DNA from: Mauremys mutica
Taxonomy: Eukaryota; Chordata; Testudines; Geoemydidae
Direction: 5' to 3'
NCBI RefSeq assembly: GCF_020497125.1
Contig: NC_059082.1
Location: 65,860,948 to 65,924,947 of the forward strand
Length of the DNA: 64,000 nt
Part shown: in pieces, positions 9,725 to 21,959 of the stretch
Position numbering within the stretch: position 1 is the first letter of the stretch
How the letters are laid out: the number at the start of each line of letters is the position of its first letter
Position numbers and translations under genes: made by a program
The notes under the pieces: model-generated
What the model was told of the DNA's origin: nothing
Database searches by the model: none
The model's input: only the letters and a program-made list of their open reading frames with translations

Positions 9725-11018
9725 CTCCTGGGTGCTGCTGGCAGACGCGGTACTGCAGTGCTACACAGCAGCATCCCCTTGACTTGCCTTGCGGATGGCA
9801 GACAGTACAATACGATTGCTAGACGTCATCATCATCCCGTGGGTGCTCCTGGCTGACCTCGGTTAGGTCATTCTCTTCTTTAAGTTTTGTCTAATGGAGA
9901 TTCAGTCCTGCCTGGAATATCATGCCAGCTGGAGGCTTCTGCCTCAGGCTGCTCTCCCAGTCGGCAGCACTGCGCAGTTGCACCTACCCCAGCCTACCCC
10001 TTGCTCCCATGGCTCATGAAGGCTGGACAGTAATAAGGAGCAGTTCAACTATAGGCTGAGCAAGTGCAGAATGGTGGTAGAATGTGCCTTTGGACGTTTA
10101 AAAGGTCCCTGGTGCAGTTTACTGACTCGGTTAGACCTCAGCGAAACCAATATTCCCATCGTTATTACTGCTTGCTGTGTGCTCCACAATATCTGTGAGA
10201 GTAAGGGGGAGACGTTTATGGTGCGGTGGGAGGTTGAAGCAAATCACTTGGCCGCCGATTATGGACAGCCAGACACCAGGGCGCTTAGAAGAGCACAGCA
10301 GGGTGCGCTGTGCATCAGAGAAGCTTTGAAAACCAGTTTCATGACAGGCCAGGCTATGGTGTGAAAGTTCTGTTTGTTTCTCCTTGAGGAAAACTCACCC
10401 CCTTGGTTCACTCTACTTCCCTGTAAGCCAACCGCCCTCCCCTCTCCCCTTTGATCTCTGCTTGCAGAGGCAATAAAGTCATTGTTGTTTCAAATTCATG
10501 CATTCTTTATTAATTCATCACACAAATGGGGGGATAACTGCCAAGGTAGCCCAGGAGGGTTGGGGAGGAGGGAAGCACAGGCGTGGGGTAGTTGTAGGGG
10601 CATCCCCTAGAATGGCATGCAGCTCATCATAGAAGCAGCATGTCTGGGGCTCTGACCCGGAGCGGACGTTTGCCTCTCTGGTTTTTTGGTAGGCAGGAAA
10701 TGAAATTCAAAAGTTCACAGGGCTTTTCCTGTCTACCTGGCCAGTGCATCTGAGTTGAGAGTGCTGTCCAGAGCGGTCATAATGGAGCACTCTGGGATAG
10801 CTCCCGGAGGCCAATACCGTCAAATTGCATCCACACTACCCCAAATTTGACCCAGCAGGGTCGATTTCAGCACTAATCTCCTCGTCGGGGAGAAGTACAG
10901 AAATCAATTTTAAGAGCTCTTTAAGTCAACAAAAATGGCTTAGTTGTGTGGATGGGTGCAGGGTTAAATCGATCTAACGCTGCTAAATTCGACCTAAACT
11001 CGTAGTGTAGACCAGGGC
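9725..11018 (+). mobile_element. PIF/Harbinger transposon, 5'-truncated
   Basis: The element keeps the end of a Harbinger nuclease frame (10071-10364), a 3' UTR with AATAAA at 10472-10477, and a 3' terminus GTAGTGTAGACCAGGGC followed by TAA (11019-11021), the usual Harbinger 3-bp target. The 5' end is missing: the CR1 tail stops near 9667 and Harbinger-like internal sequence begins near 9725. A second, minus-strand gene usual in such elements is not preserved. The terminus resembles that of the short MITE at 47957-48219, which such a transposase may once have mobilised. Confidence 0.75.
10071..10364 (+). pseudogene. Harbinger transposase-derived nuclease, C-terminal remnant
   Basis: This 97-codon frame is the end of a DDE nuclease of the HARBI1/PIF type. 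VVECAFGRLKG carries the third catalytic acid (Glu4) and is followed by CCVLHNICES, the conserved C-terminal LHN motif. The frame continues upstream in phase as FNYRLSKCR before the methionine, so the ATG at 10071 is internal and not a true start. The two upstream catalytic aspartates are absent, so only about a quarter of the ~350-residue protein survives. The usual KGRW tail of the E-motif reads KGPW. The family cuts and rejoins element ends at TWA targets; this copy cannot. Confidence 0.85.
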
Positions 11019-11065
11019 TAAGATTGATGAACTTCAAATTGACAGCACACTAATCTTTCCAGGGA

Positions 11066-11166
11066 CTGTCTTTTTGTTCTGTGTTTGTGCAGCACCTAGC
11101 ACAATGGAGTCCTGATCCATGACTGGGGCTCCTAGGTGCTACTTCTGTACAAATAATAAATAACAA
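11066..11166 (+). repeat. Ancient amniote LINE/SINE relic
   Basis: TTGTGCAGCACCTAGCACAA, then GGGGCTCCTAGGTGCTAC and an AATAATAAATAACAATAA tail. This wording is common in reptile and other amniote genomes as an old L3/MIR-like retroposon end. The internal GCACCTAGCAC/CCTAGGTGC can form a small hairpin. Confidence 0.5.
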
Positions 11167-11238
11167 TAACAGAAAGCATGGTTCTAATTCATGATTGCCA
11201 TATGTCTTGTGTAGTTATTTACACTGAGTGCTGAGTTC

Positions 11239-11360
11239 TTATTTATTATTTTGCATGTTGGTGACTCCTAAAGGGCTCAGTAAGGAATTGGGACTCCACT
11301 GTGTTAAGCACTGTACACACATAACAAAAAGATGATCTCTACCCCAAAGCGTTTTGGTTG
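11239..11360 (+). repeat. Ancient amniote LINE/SINE relic
   Basis: TTATTTATTATTTTGCATGT..., then CTCCACTGTGTTAAGCACTG and CTCTACCCCAAAGCGTTTTG. It parallels the copy at 17238-17366 in order: ATTATT start, CCCATTGTGCCAGATGTTGT, CCCTGCGCCAAAGCGTTTAC. Confidence 0.5.
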
Positions 11361-13159
11361 TAAAATGCTCTCATTCTGGTTTCATAGTATTTTACGCTGA
11401 CTTTACACTGATGTAAATAACTACAGAAAGTGCAGGACAATAATGAATCTGTCCCCATGACTTAACCTGAGTAAGAAACTGGAAGGTGTAAGTGGGAAGA
11501 CCAGATACATAATGATCAAATTGCCTAACTCAATGATACAAGGAAAGGTGAATGGAAATGTTTTCTTTGTTTTGCTCTTAATATATTCTTGAGGAAAGAG
11601 AAAGTTTTCATGTTTTGCACTTCAGCCTGCAACGTCAATAGCAAACCTTAATCGTTTGTTTAAGCAACCTTCTAAACTGACAGGGTTAGCCAATGCAGTC
11701 ACACAACAAAAGACTTTCAGAGAGACAGCTTTGCTCCCAGGTGTTTATTGTCAGGCATTTGAGTTAAACTGATTTTAACAACCCAAACAAGAACTCCACA
11801 GGGAAGTTTTTCACAAACAGAAAACTAAAGCTCAGGTTTGGCTATTTAAAAACCCCAATCCCTTATACCTGATGTGGCAGTCTGCCTCCTCCAAAGCCCC
11901 AAATTGCTAACATCGGTTTTTCTGCCTACCAGCGAGCATTTATTATAGGGGTCTCCGATATAACTCTTGACTGACCTCAATTAGGAATAGCGATTGCTCT
12001 ATACAAACTGACAAATGTCTTTCCCTACCACCCCACAGTCATCACATGAACAAATTACTGAACATTTTGCTGCCTGTAAAATTTTGAAACCTTAGGTGAC
12101 TGCCTGCTCTACTTACATTGTAGAGCCCATCTTGCTCAGGAGCCATATCTCATTACACCAACCGTTTCCTGTGCAGCCATAGACCATGGCACTGGAGACT
12201 TGAGGCAAGGATTCTGGCCAGAGTCTCTGCAGCCTGTCAAAAGTGGAGAGATTGGCCAGCAATAGAATCCAAAGAGGATAAGATAAATTGTATCTTGTTC
12301 TTTTCTGCCTGTGTGTGTACCCTCTGACACAATATAAATAATAAACAGTAATATGAAAAGTTTATATTACTGGAAGTCCTAGAGTACTTTCAGGTGAACT
12401 TGGGAAAGAAGACAGAGAGGGTCTGTGAGTTGGGATATTTTTTTAAGTTCAGTTCTGCGCTGAAAATGATTGTAATTAAAAATTGCACCCACAAGGAGAC
12501 CATATATTACACGTTAAGGAAACAGAACAAGACCAGGAGGACAAAACAAATATATAAATAACTGTGCTAGGCTAATAGAAACTGCTTATAAAATACATGA
12601 GACTATACAACAGCCGTATTCCAATCAAACTAAAATTGATTTAAATTTCTAATTTCAAAGTTTGACTTGCATTCAAAAATCTCAAAGAAATAATCAGGAT
12701 TTCTAAATCATTCATCGTTCAAGCTTTGGTCAAGGTTTGAGGGGGAAACTCTGAAAACAGGAAAGTTATGAGCCTCATCATTGTACCGTCTATAACAGGG
12801 TGAAATGCACTACAAACACCCCTCTGATTATTTTATTTGAAATGTTACAGTCACTTAGGTAGAATCCTGCTCGGCTTAATCGTTCAAGTAGTCCCACAGA
12901 CGCAAACTGGAAGTCACAGGCAATTTGTGCTGCACCTCTGTCCCCTGCAGGTAGACTCTCCTCTGCTGGGGTGTTGCATTTGGGATGATGGAGATAGAAG
13001 TTGGCATACACCTGGGAATGACTCTAACCTAGCATCTACAGTAATATTAGTTGACAAATTAATTAAACAGTGTGCTGCTCTCTGCCTTGGAATCATACTC
13101 TTGCAAGAACACACTGAATAGGTCTGATATTTTACTGTTTGTTTTTTAAATCTAAATAA
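11361..13159. other. Non-coding, nothing identified
   Basis: Mostly AT-rich. No exon or repeat was recognised. Open frames of 60-94 codons at 12136-13121 overlap on both strands and lack any domain. Confidence 0.45.
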
Positions 13160-13330
13160 TGATCAAGATTTTTGAAGGTGCCCAGTGATTTTGGATACCT
13201 CAGTTTTTGGGTGTCCAACTTGATGTACCAGCAAATGCCGAGTGATGACCCTCTGCAAATAAGTGTTTCAAGTTGAGAACCCAAAAATTGGTGCACCCCA
13301 AATCACTAGGTATCTTGAAAATTTTGGCCA
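13160..13330. repeat. Palindromic MITE-like repeat
   Basis: TTTTTGAAGGTGCCCAGTGA and GGGTGTCCAACTTGA on the left are mirrored by TCAAGTTGAGAACCC and CACTAGGTATCTTGAAAATT on the right, ending TTTTGGCCA. An imperfect ~60-bp stem on each side. Same class as 5495-5695. Confidence 0.6.
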
Positions 13331-14054
13331 ATACTATCTCCCCCATATTATCCATGTAAAACAACTATTCCCTGAATATAGATTATAAAGGTATCTAGAA
13401 GTTTTATAGCAAATAGTTCTTTACTCAATATTAGAGGGTAGTAGTACCAGCTTAGATAGGTGCCTCCCTGGGCTAATATGGTGGGTAGAAAGAGGGAAGG
13501 GGGCAAAGCATTCTGGGATACTCCTAATCCAGGCATGTGATTGGAGAAGAAGTTATAAGGTTAGGGAGCTTGTTGGTGGGACAGAAGGAGTGATCTGAGG
13601 GTGAAGAAAAATTATAAGGAGCTTTCTGAACTGGGTGAAAGATACAAAAATGTATTCTTTCAGGCAACAAAACAAAATCACCATCTTGTTGTCTTTTGCT
13701 ATGGCAAAATTTTATTGCAAAAGTGCTTTCTGCTTGGAACAAATATATTAAAATTTACAATTTTGTTCTAAGGCTCGAATTTTTCATTATTGTTCTGAAA
13801 GGTGTATTTGTTGGCAGAGTTAGCAAGAACAGTAACTACCTTTTTTTACCAAAAAAAAAACAAAAAAACCCCACAGATTTTTCTTAAGTGACTACTTGCA
13901 AAATGAAAACAATTTTTCACAGCTGTAGTAAGGAAACCTGCAGGGCTTCAAATAAGCACCCATACTTCTAAGGATTCAGTCAGATCTACTAATCAGCAGA
14001 AATCATATTTATGCAGACTAAGCATCCAATTCTTCAAGGATGTTATGTTAATCG
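13331..14054. other. Non-coding, nothing identified
   Basis: AT-rich, with a poly-A patch near 13851. No gene seen. Confidence 0.45.
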
Positions 14055-14205
14055 AGGGCTATTAGCCAAGAGAGTTGGGACACCCCATGACCCAGGTGAC
14101 CCTAAATCTCTAATTGCCAGAAGCATCTGGCATTGGCCACTGTCAGACAGACTAATGGGCTAGATGGCCCATTAGTTTCATCCAGTATGACTGTTCTTAT
14201 GTTCT
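14055..14205 (+). mobile_element. CR1-like LINE 3' end
   Basis: GGGCTATTAGCCAAGAGAGT, CTGGCATTGGCCACTGTC, TGGGCTAGATGGCCCATTAG and the terminal GACTGTTCTTATGTTCT match the 3' end whose inverted copy lies at 62662-63012. Only the last ~150 bp remain. Confidence 0.7.
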
Positions 14206-17200
14206 CAATATTTGGGTACAATCAAAAAATTGAAAAGTTCTGAGGATATTTTGCAGTTTCTTTGCCTCCCCTCCTCCCCCCGCACACACACACACTTTAG
14301 TTTTCTTAATTCAAACAAGTTATTGTGTAATTCTAACAGTGATGTAGGCATGACAATATCTCCTTACCTAACATCATAGTGTTTCTGTTATGATATTTGT
14401 AGGTTGCAGAATTCTTCTTTCAGTGTTGTTTGTGACATATATGTCTATTTCCGACAGCAGCTTGAAGCATATGTAGATCTTTCTTGAAATTTACTATAGC
14501 AGGTTACATGTATATCTTACAGGATGTGAAATTCCTGACATAGCCAGATGTTTACTGTGTTTATTAGAGATTTATAATATGGCAGGGTTAAAACTTCAAG
14601 GCACAGAATCAGTATACTGCTGAATAGCAACTAACTTTCTAATTTGATTTCACCAAAATCACTTTGATATTATAGGGAAATAAAATGTTTATTCCCTTTT
14701 ATTGTGTGTCCATTGTTTCAGATATATGGATTCTTTCCTAATTAAGAAAAGTGAAAGGTGAATCGTTAACTTTCTGTACAAAGGTACTTTAAGATAAATG
14801 GCTATAAGGAAGATATGACCCAATCCATTAAAATAGAGAGTGAGTAACAATGTAAATCCGATATGATGCTGAGTTCAGGATCAGGGTGAAAGGATGCAGT
14901 TATGCATGCAACCTCTAATACAGGATAGCTACTTCACACAAGCATCTACCCAGGATTGCTGTCAGAAGGACAGGTGGTAATTTTGTCCTGGTCCTGGTCT
15001 TAGCAGGGGTGCTAAACTACTGCTGAGCTGCTTGATGAATGTTTTAAGCATCTTGCTACACTGTAATGAAACAGCAGCAGGGGGTGTTTGACTTTTCCTT
15101 CCGCACTGTTCCTCTTCCCCCACCTCTGTCTGGGAGGAGTAAATGTGTTCATCTTTTCTCCTGGCCCCATTTCTACTCCTTGGCTCCTATTTGACTATGA
15201 TGTAATAAAGCTAAAGTTTAGAAATCATGTAAACAATTACTAAGGAATTCTAATAGACTTTATATTTTTCTGCTATTTTCTTATTTATTTTGCTAAAGGA
15301 ATGGGCTGCACTGGATCTGAAAATATAGTCAAAGTCTGTGTGAAATTTTCCTAACATTACAAGAAGGGATCTTTGGTCATGTTCCATGGAAGTTCTGCTG
15401 TGTGATCTTGGCCCAGTTTAATGTTCTGTGTTGAAACCAAGTGGAGCTCTCTGATTTCACGTGGATTTCAACCAGAGCCATTGGGTTTGGATGAGTTTCA
15501 CGTAATTTGAATATGAATCAGTGTGAAACAAAAGAGGAGAAAAGATTCACACTCCCCAATGAATTAAAACTAGTGAGTTTCAAACATCAGTTCTGCAGAA
15601 ATCTGTGTACCTGCATAAGGAAAGGAAATTCCACTACCCATCTGATACCAGCAGGTCATGCATACAGTGTACATATCAGAACTATCCCTTTGGAAAGTTG
15701 CATGTGGAAGAGTGGTAGCGTCTTTAAAGGGAATGTATGTAAGTCTGACCCAAAAACCAAATGCAGCCTCTGGCCACCATCTCCCTGTAACTCTAGGGTG
15801 AAGAGGTAACTGTGTATTGCTAGTTAGCTCAAACTACAATAAATATTCTATGCAGCTATTAAGAAGCATATCAATTAAAGTAAATATTAGTGTTGTGGTC
15901 ATTTGCACCTGTTACTGGAAAAAGCAAACCAGATATAGCTCTCACGACCAGAGGGCAAAAAATCCAGGTGCTCCACATGTCTCCACAGGCAGTTGTATTT
16001 TTTTCTAATTAACCCAATCCTGCTGTCACTGAGATCAGAGAGTTTTCCTGTTGACTTCAGTGGGGGTAGGAGCTGATCAAAACACAACTTTTCAATCAGA
16101 GCTTTTCAAGTGACGTCAATAAAGCTAGACTAATTCCTACCAGCTGAGGAGCTAGCCCAATAATAAAAAGCACAAGTTACAAGTAAGAGGGGACTGTTGT
16201 AGTGATCCCGGATCCTTTAGCACCAGGGTTATTAGTTTCTATTTCTGTTTCACATTCTATATATTTCTCCAGCTGTTGAATCAACAGCTATTTTCATCTG
16301 TCCTGTTTTCTGAAATGCCACCCTTCTTTCTTCACAGAATTTCTTTAGCCTAGATAGACATTAGCAAATGTCTATTGTAAATGCCTCCTGATATGTGTCT
16401 GTGAACAAATCCTGCATAATTATGCTTAAGCATAGTTATGCTTAAATAGCTTTAAAATACATACACTAGTTTTTAATAGTTAATAATTAATGGTGTGTAA
16501 GAAATACAGGATCAGTGGTGCAAAGGGACAAGGAAGCTGCTTTTAGTGGGTATCTGAAGATTTCTCGTGCACAAGAGAATCTTTGGCTGACATTACTAGC
16601 TCTATAGCAACGCCTATCTGCCTCCACCTCCAATCGATAGGGGATGTCATTAGTAAAAGGGCATACAGAGATCTTGCCAGCATTAAAAGCATCTTGGGGG
16701 CCATTATGATTGAAGAAACAGCATAGGATTGTCCTCAGAGTCAGGGATAAATTGTGCCTTTACAGCCTGCCACCTCAACTGTTTCCATTACTTATTGGGT
16801 ATAGCTGGGAATTCAAACCATTATATTTAAATGTACTTAACATATCCTGCAAAGCTGGCTACTCAAGGCCATAAGTTTTCTCCATTTTGGCTAACATGCA
16901 ACACACAACAGTCTGTAGATTTTCAGGTTGTGAGAAATACTCCTACATTAATGCAACTGTGCATGGAATTTATACAATAATAATATGCTACTAGCAACAG
17001 ATGACTAGTAATGAATTATATCATTTAGTTTTACAATATAGAAACTGTCAAAATATGAATATGACTCCAGTGGAGTTACTGTCAAAATATGGACTCTGGA
17101 TTTAAACTGGTGTACCTGAGATCAGAATCTGCTCCATATACTGTATTATTATTATTTTATTAATAAGCATAAATGTATGCTGTAAATGCACACAATTAGA

Positions 17201-17237
17201 TGATTACAAATAGGTTTTCAAATCTGAATGTTCTTTT
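14206..17237. other. Non-coding, nothing firmly identified
   Basis: Three kilobases of AT-rich sequence. A CA run lies near 14283. The 100-codon frame at 15507-15809 shows no domain and no splice context that I can defend. Weak short palindrome remnants occur near 16012-16075 and 17060-17138 (GTGTACCTGAGATCAGAATC). Confidence 0.4.
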
Positions 17238-17366
17238 GATTATTATTTGTGTTACAGTAGCACATAGGAGCTACAGTTATGGACCAGGACCCCATTGTGC
17301 CAGATGTTGTACAAAACTAGAGCCAAATGGCGGTCCCTGCGCCAAAGCGTTTACAGTCTAAGTAAC
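17238..17366 (+). repeat. Ancient amniote LINE/SINE relic
   Basis: ATTATTATTTGTGTTACAGT, GACCCCATTGTGCCAGATGT, and CCCTGCGCCAAAGCGTTTAC in order. A widely dispersed old amniote retroposon (MIR/L3-like by resemblance), ending just before the hAT element at 17395. Confidence 0.55.
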
Positions 17367-17394
17367 CTAAATATCAACAGTGCATAATGTACAT

Positions 17395-17799
17395 TAGTGC
17401 TTCTCAACCTTTCCAGGCTACTGTACTCCTTGTAGGAGACTGATTTCTCTTGCTTACCCCCAAGTTTCACCTCCCTTAAAAACTACTTGCTTACAAAATC
17501 AGACATAAACATACAGAAGTGTCACAGCACACATACTGAAAAATTGCTTATGTTCTCATTTTTACTATATAATTATAAAATAAATCAATTGGGATATAAA
17601 TATTGTACTTACATTTCAGTGTATAGTATATAGAGCAGTATAAACAAGTCATGGTATGAAATTTTAGTTTGTACTGACTTCACTAGTGCTTTTTATGTAG
17701 CCTGTTGTAAAATTAGGCAAATATCCAGATGAGTTGATGTACCCCCTGAAGACCTCTGCGTACCCCCAGGGTCTATGTACCCATGGTTGAGAACCACTG
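17395..17799. mobile_element. hAT-Charlie-like non-autonomous element
   Basis: The termini are TAGTGCTTCTCAACC and GGTTGAGAACCACTG, the CAGTGGTTCTCAACC-type inverted repeats of Charlie-like hAT elements. Near-identical 8-bp flanks ATGTACAT (17387-17394) and ATCTACAT (17800-17807) differ at one base, as expected for an old TSD. The interior is AT-rich and non-coding (405 bp total). Confidence 0.85.
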
Positions 17800-17882
17800 A
17801 TCTACATTCCAGACACAGGACCTACACACAAAAAGGCAACAGTAAAGAGCTGGTTTTGGAGGGATGTGCGGGAGGGTATAGT

Positions 17883-18273
17883 AGGGGTGAAAGTGGGCCG
17901 GTACAGCATGCCGGTAAGAAGCTGGTACCAGCCCATACGTAGCTGATGTTAAAGTGCTGCTGTGCAAACGACCCTCCTTAAATGTCACTGCCCCTTTTTC
18001 CCCCCGTGTCAGTGGCCAGTGACCCTACTGGCAGGGCCGCCGACGCGAGGGGCAAAATGGGCAGCTGCTCCAGGACCGGACAGAGCCCTGGGCCCTTTTA
18101 AATTGCCACTGGAGCCCCAGGCAGCATGGGCCAGGCAGCGCGGATGGGCTGGCTGGCTGGCTGGGGGAGGCTGACCCCCCCAGCCTCGCTCCTTCTACCG
18201 AGGCCCCGCCCCTTCCAGGGGCCCAGAGCTGGGCTCCCATACCGGTAAGAGTTTAATATTACTTTCACCCCTG
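17883..18273. mobile_element. hAT-type MITE, AGGGGTGAAAGT termini
   Basis: The left end AGGGGTGAAAGT and right end ACTTTCACCCCTG are perfect inverted repeats apart from a missing first base. An 8-bp TSD GGTATAGT flanks it (17875-17882, 18274-18281). The left subterminal part holds nested GCCGGTA/TACCGG motifs. The middle carries a GC-rich segment with a CTGG tandem run near 18148. A shorter member of the same family lies at 47527-47688. Confidence 0.9.
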
Positions 18274-18281
18274 GGTATAGT

Positions 18282-19159
18282 GTCCATCATCAGAAACATT
18301 GTGCCAAGTTTCTGTTCCCACAGAAATAGCTAAATTATAAACCTCTAAAAATTAGTGTTTATGATAAAAACTCTTACAAAACCTGAAGTATTGCAGTTGA
18401 AATGCTGTTATTGTAATATAAGAGTGATGTATATATATTTCTCTGGTAATATAGAATATATTTTTTCTATGCATTTATCTCAGTGAATACACAGTAGGGC
18501 TCAAAGAGTAATAAACTCAATGTGAAGTGCAAAATTAGAGACTAATTTGATTATACACTTGTGTGGAGAAAAAAGGTAGATAGACCATTAAATATATGCC
18601 GAATGCAGTATTGTATCTGAGATTAATGTAATGTTACTAATGAGACTAATGCTTATGCAAGCACAAGCAGCAGCACTGGCAGTTTCATTAGTCTCTAAAA
18701 CTTTTTTTTGTTTGAATATTTTCATGCCGTAATACAAATATCAATCATAGCACAATAGCCAAGCAATAATCAAACAAAACACTGAAATACCATGACAAGG
18801 AATGGTGCTGCTGACAATACTGGGCTATGTAAATGTGAATATGAATTAAACATACTATCATAATTCCACACAAAAATAAACATTTAAAGAACACTATCAA
18901 GTTTGAAAAGTCAAGCACTCAAAAGTTTAAAAAGCCAGAATTAAGGCTGTTTGCAACTTTAATTCTTCCCCCTGTTGCATATGTATTATCACGGTCTTTA
19001 ATTACATGGTCGCATGCTATTTTTTCCACAGGATGCCTGCCACATCAAGTCCACATGATGGACAATGCTCAATGAAAGAATAGCTATGCACTATTTTGTT
19101 TTATCCTCATTGTTCAATATCTGGCACTAACACTTATTTACTGCACATTATTCAAAGCC
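18282..19159. other. Non-coding, nothing identified
   Basis: AT-rich, with no repeat or exon recognised. Confidence 0.45.
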
Positions 19160-19362
19160 TGTTCTGAAGACAGTACTATTAATTTCCTCCTGGGCTTTAC
19201 TACCGTCACAGCGCGGGCTGAGGGACTTACTGGTCGCTGCTTCCAGGAACTCCCATTTGCCCTGAGCAGTGATCCACGGCCAGTGGCAGCCGCGATCGGC
19301 TGGACCTGAGGACGGGGCAGGTACACACCTACAGAAGCGGCAACCCCTGTTTGAGAACCCTG
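19160..19362. mobile_element. Possible hAT-type MITE fragment
   Basis: The right end TTTGAGAACCCTG resembles hAT termini (CAGGGTTCTCAAA in reverse). The GC-rich interior (AGTGGCAGCCGCGATCGGCT) resembles cassettes seen inside other MITEs of this kind. No matching left end or TSD was found, so the left boundary is a guess. Confidence 0.4.
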
Positions 19363-20493
19363 ACTTAGGTGTTTCACAAGCATTCATTAATTTAGATTCT
19401 CATCACCCCTGTGGATAAGGAGGTATTATCTCTGTTTTATAAACAGGTGGCTGAGACACAAAGAGAGAGAGGTCACAAGTGACCACTAATTTTGGGTGCC
19501 CAATTTGAGATGCCAAGGACCTGATTGTTCAGAGTACTTATCTATAGAGTACTCTCTATAGAGAGATAAGCAAAAAAAATTGTCAAATAGCTAAATTCAG
19601 GAAAATTGCATTTTCAAAGGCTCTGAAACTACTCAAATTCAGATCCAATTGGATGAATTTGAATTTTAAAAAGATTTTTAAAAAGTCAAAACAGTTCATT
19701 CTGACTGTTTCGAAACTAAACGTTTTAACTTCTTATTTCAAAATGATGGTCTGGTTCAAAATTCATCTACATTTTACAAAATAGATGAAAAACTCCCCAA
19801 AATAAAGCATAACAAAAAATGTATTTCACATAGGCTTTTTGTTTTGTTTCATTTCTGGGTTTCTTTCCCAATGCAAAGCAATTTTTTTCAGTTTTTCAAT
19901 TTCTGTTAGAAAAAACAAAAAAAAGTCAGTTTTGGTTCAAAACAAAACAAACCATTTCCTAACTTTTGAGTGCTTGACTTTGCAACCTCAATGATTTTCC
20001 TTTAACACATTTTTGGGGTTATTTTTTCTTTTTGGGGGGGTAATTTCTTCACACCCCTGCTCCTTGTCTGATCTGTCTCTACCCACTTGCTTCCAGTCCC
20101 AGTCTCCCTATCCAATTCGAGTGTCCCTTCATGCCTCTCTTGCTTCTAGTTCCAAGTCTCTCTTCTCAGCGAGTCCCAGTTCTTCCCCCACTCACCCTAG
20201 TTCCTTGCCAGATCTGTGTCTCCTGCCCCCCCATTCCCTCCACACTGGTTCTTAGTCCCAATCTCCTTGTCCAACCAGTCTTCCTCCACCCCTCAGCTCA
20301 TCATCTGACCTCAATGTACCTCCCCAACCAACTGGCTCCAAGTGTCCCAGGCCCAGGCCCCTTGCCTGCCTTTCCCCCAGCTTCTACTCTCCTTGCCCAG
20401 CCAATGAGATGGAATCTTCAGGGATTTTAACTGCTAGAATAGAAGAAACCTCTGCTGACCATGTGCAAACTGTGATTTTTTTTTCAAAGACTT
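19363..20493. other. Non-coding, C-rich decayed tandem patch
   Basis: 19480-19530 carries a fragment of a palindromic repeat (TTTTGGGTGCCCAATTTGAG). 20050-20400 is rich in CCAGTCCCAGTCTCC-like units separated irregularly, a decayed minisatellite or a repeat interior; the 80- and 99-codon frames there are low-complexity artefacts. Confidence 0.45.
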
Positions 20494-20521
20494 ATAACTT
20501 GACCAAATTTGGTCAAGTTAT
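20494..20521. repeat. Perfect 28-bp palindrome
   Basis: ATAACTTGACC, then AAATTT, then GGTCAAGTTAT: every base from 20494 to 20521 pairs with its mirror. There is no loop, so it is cruciform-capable. No element boundary is obvious around it. Confidence 0.8.
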
Positions 20522-21959
20522 TTCACAGGAACAAGAAAAGGCCCATCACTGATACATAGGCCAATCTCCTACCAAATTTCAATCCCCTGCTCCAAAGTGT
20601 AGGGGTGCTGTAGTACTTCAAAGAAGAGGTCTCAAGAATTTTTTAATATGGGCAAAACAACAAATTATTTACCTAGCCTTTTTCTTGCAAATGCTAAATT
20701 GTTTTGGCTGAAATTTTCCAAAAACATTTAGCTTGAGGCAGTTACTCAGCATGGAAAAATTCAGTCCAAATGGTTAGTTTCACAAAGTTATAAACAGCTG
20801 AAAACAGAGTATTATAACTGGAAGCATAAACCAACTTTAAAAGACAGTACTACCAACTCAACCTATAAAACTTGGTGTGGGAGAGAGAGGAAGTTATCAA
20901 GAATCCTAAATACTCCCCGAAATGGTAGCATATGTGGATGCACCCACAGATAACAGTAATAACATAAGAGTTATATGAAATATATCCATATAATAACCAA
21001 CCCATAACCAATGCCTGATAGAAATAAACATGCAAGTTTTCAGACTTAAACTCACACACACACATCATTAACCTTCTCTAGTTGTAGCAATCAAAATACT
21101 GAAGACCAAAACATATTAGTAAATAATGTCCAAATATTAATAATATAGGGTGACGTACCACCTGCAGAAAAGCACACAACTCCCACTGATGTCAGTTAAG
21201 TTGCATTAGTGAGCTGATAGCTAAATTTGCTTCATAGATCCTTGGGGATGGATTCTGGAAATCTTTACTGTGGAGTTTGTTCCTGCAAGCACTTAAGACA
21301 TGTTAGTAATCTCCACTGAAGTCAATAAAGATGCTCACAAGCATAAGAGCTTGCAGGATTGAACCTTTTTTGAATCGTATATACTCATACAGGTTGTCCC
21401 ATTGAACTCTATCAGAAATATTCATGGATATAGGAATGTAAAAGTAAATTTTAGACTATTTACATCAGAAACCTCACTTTAAGAGTTATGTTCCTCCAAT
21501 CAGGGAACAGAAATAGTACCATGTGATCTATCTCACCAGTCAAAACTAACCAACTCAGCTCAAATTCCACATTTTGAATAACCCACTCCTGCAATGTACT
21601 GATCATGAGCAATCTGCAGACCAAGAATTATTTACAGAAGTTATTCACTGAATTTCAAATAGCAAATAAATTCAAGAAAATCATAAACTCTGATCATTTT
21701 GTAAAGAGAAAAGGATGATAATGCCATTTTATATAAACTACGTGCTCAGCTTGTATGTATAAATGAAATATATAAATAATAACTGCGGCAATAGTATCAA
21801 AATATGATTGTAGGATATTGCTTGTAGCTAAAGGCTGAGAGCACTGTGCCCATTTGAAATAACAATTTTTCTTTTAACACTTTTGCCTCTGTAGCCCATT
21901 ACTATTTGTATTGTGTGTATTTGGACTTCATTTTATGCACTTAAGTTCTTACATGTTTA
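20522..21959. other. Non-coding, nothing identified
   Basis: AT-rich. A weak short palindrome relic (CCTGCAAGCACTTAAGACAT to AGAGCTTGCAGGATTGAACC) spans about 21282-21365. No exon seen. Confidence 0.45.

Noticed and set aside
15507..15809. 100-codon frame as a candidate exon
   Set aside because: No recognisable domain, no clear acceptor or donor, ordinary chance length in this sequence.
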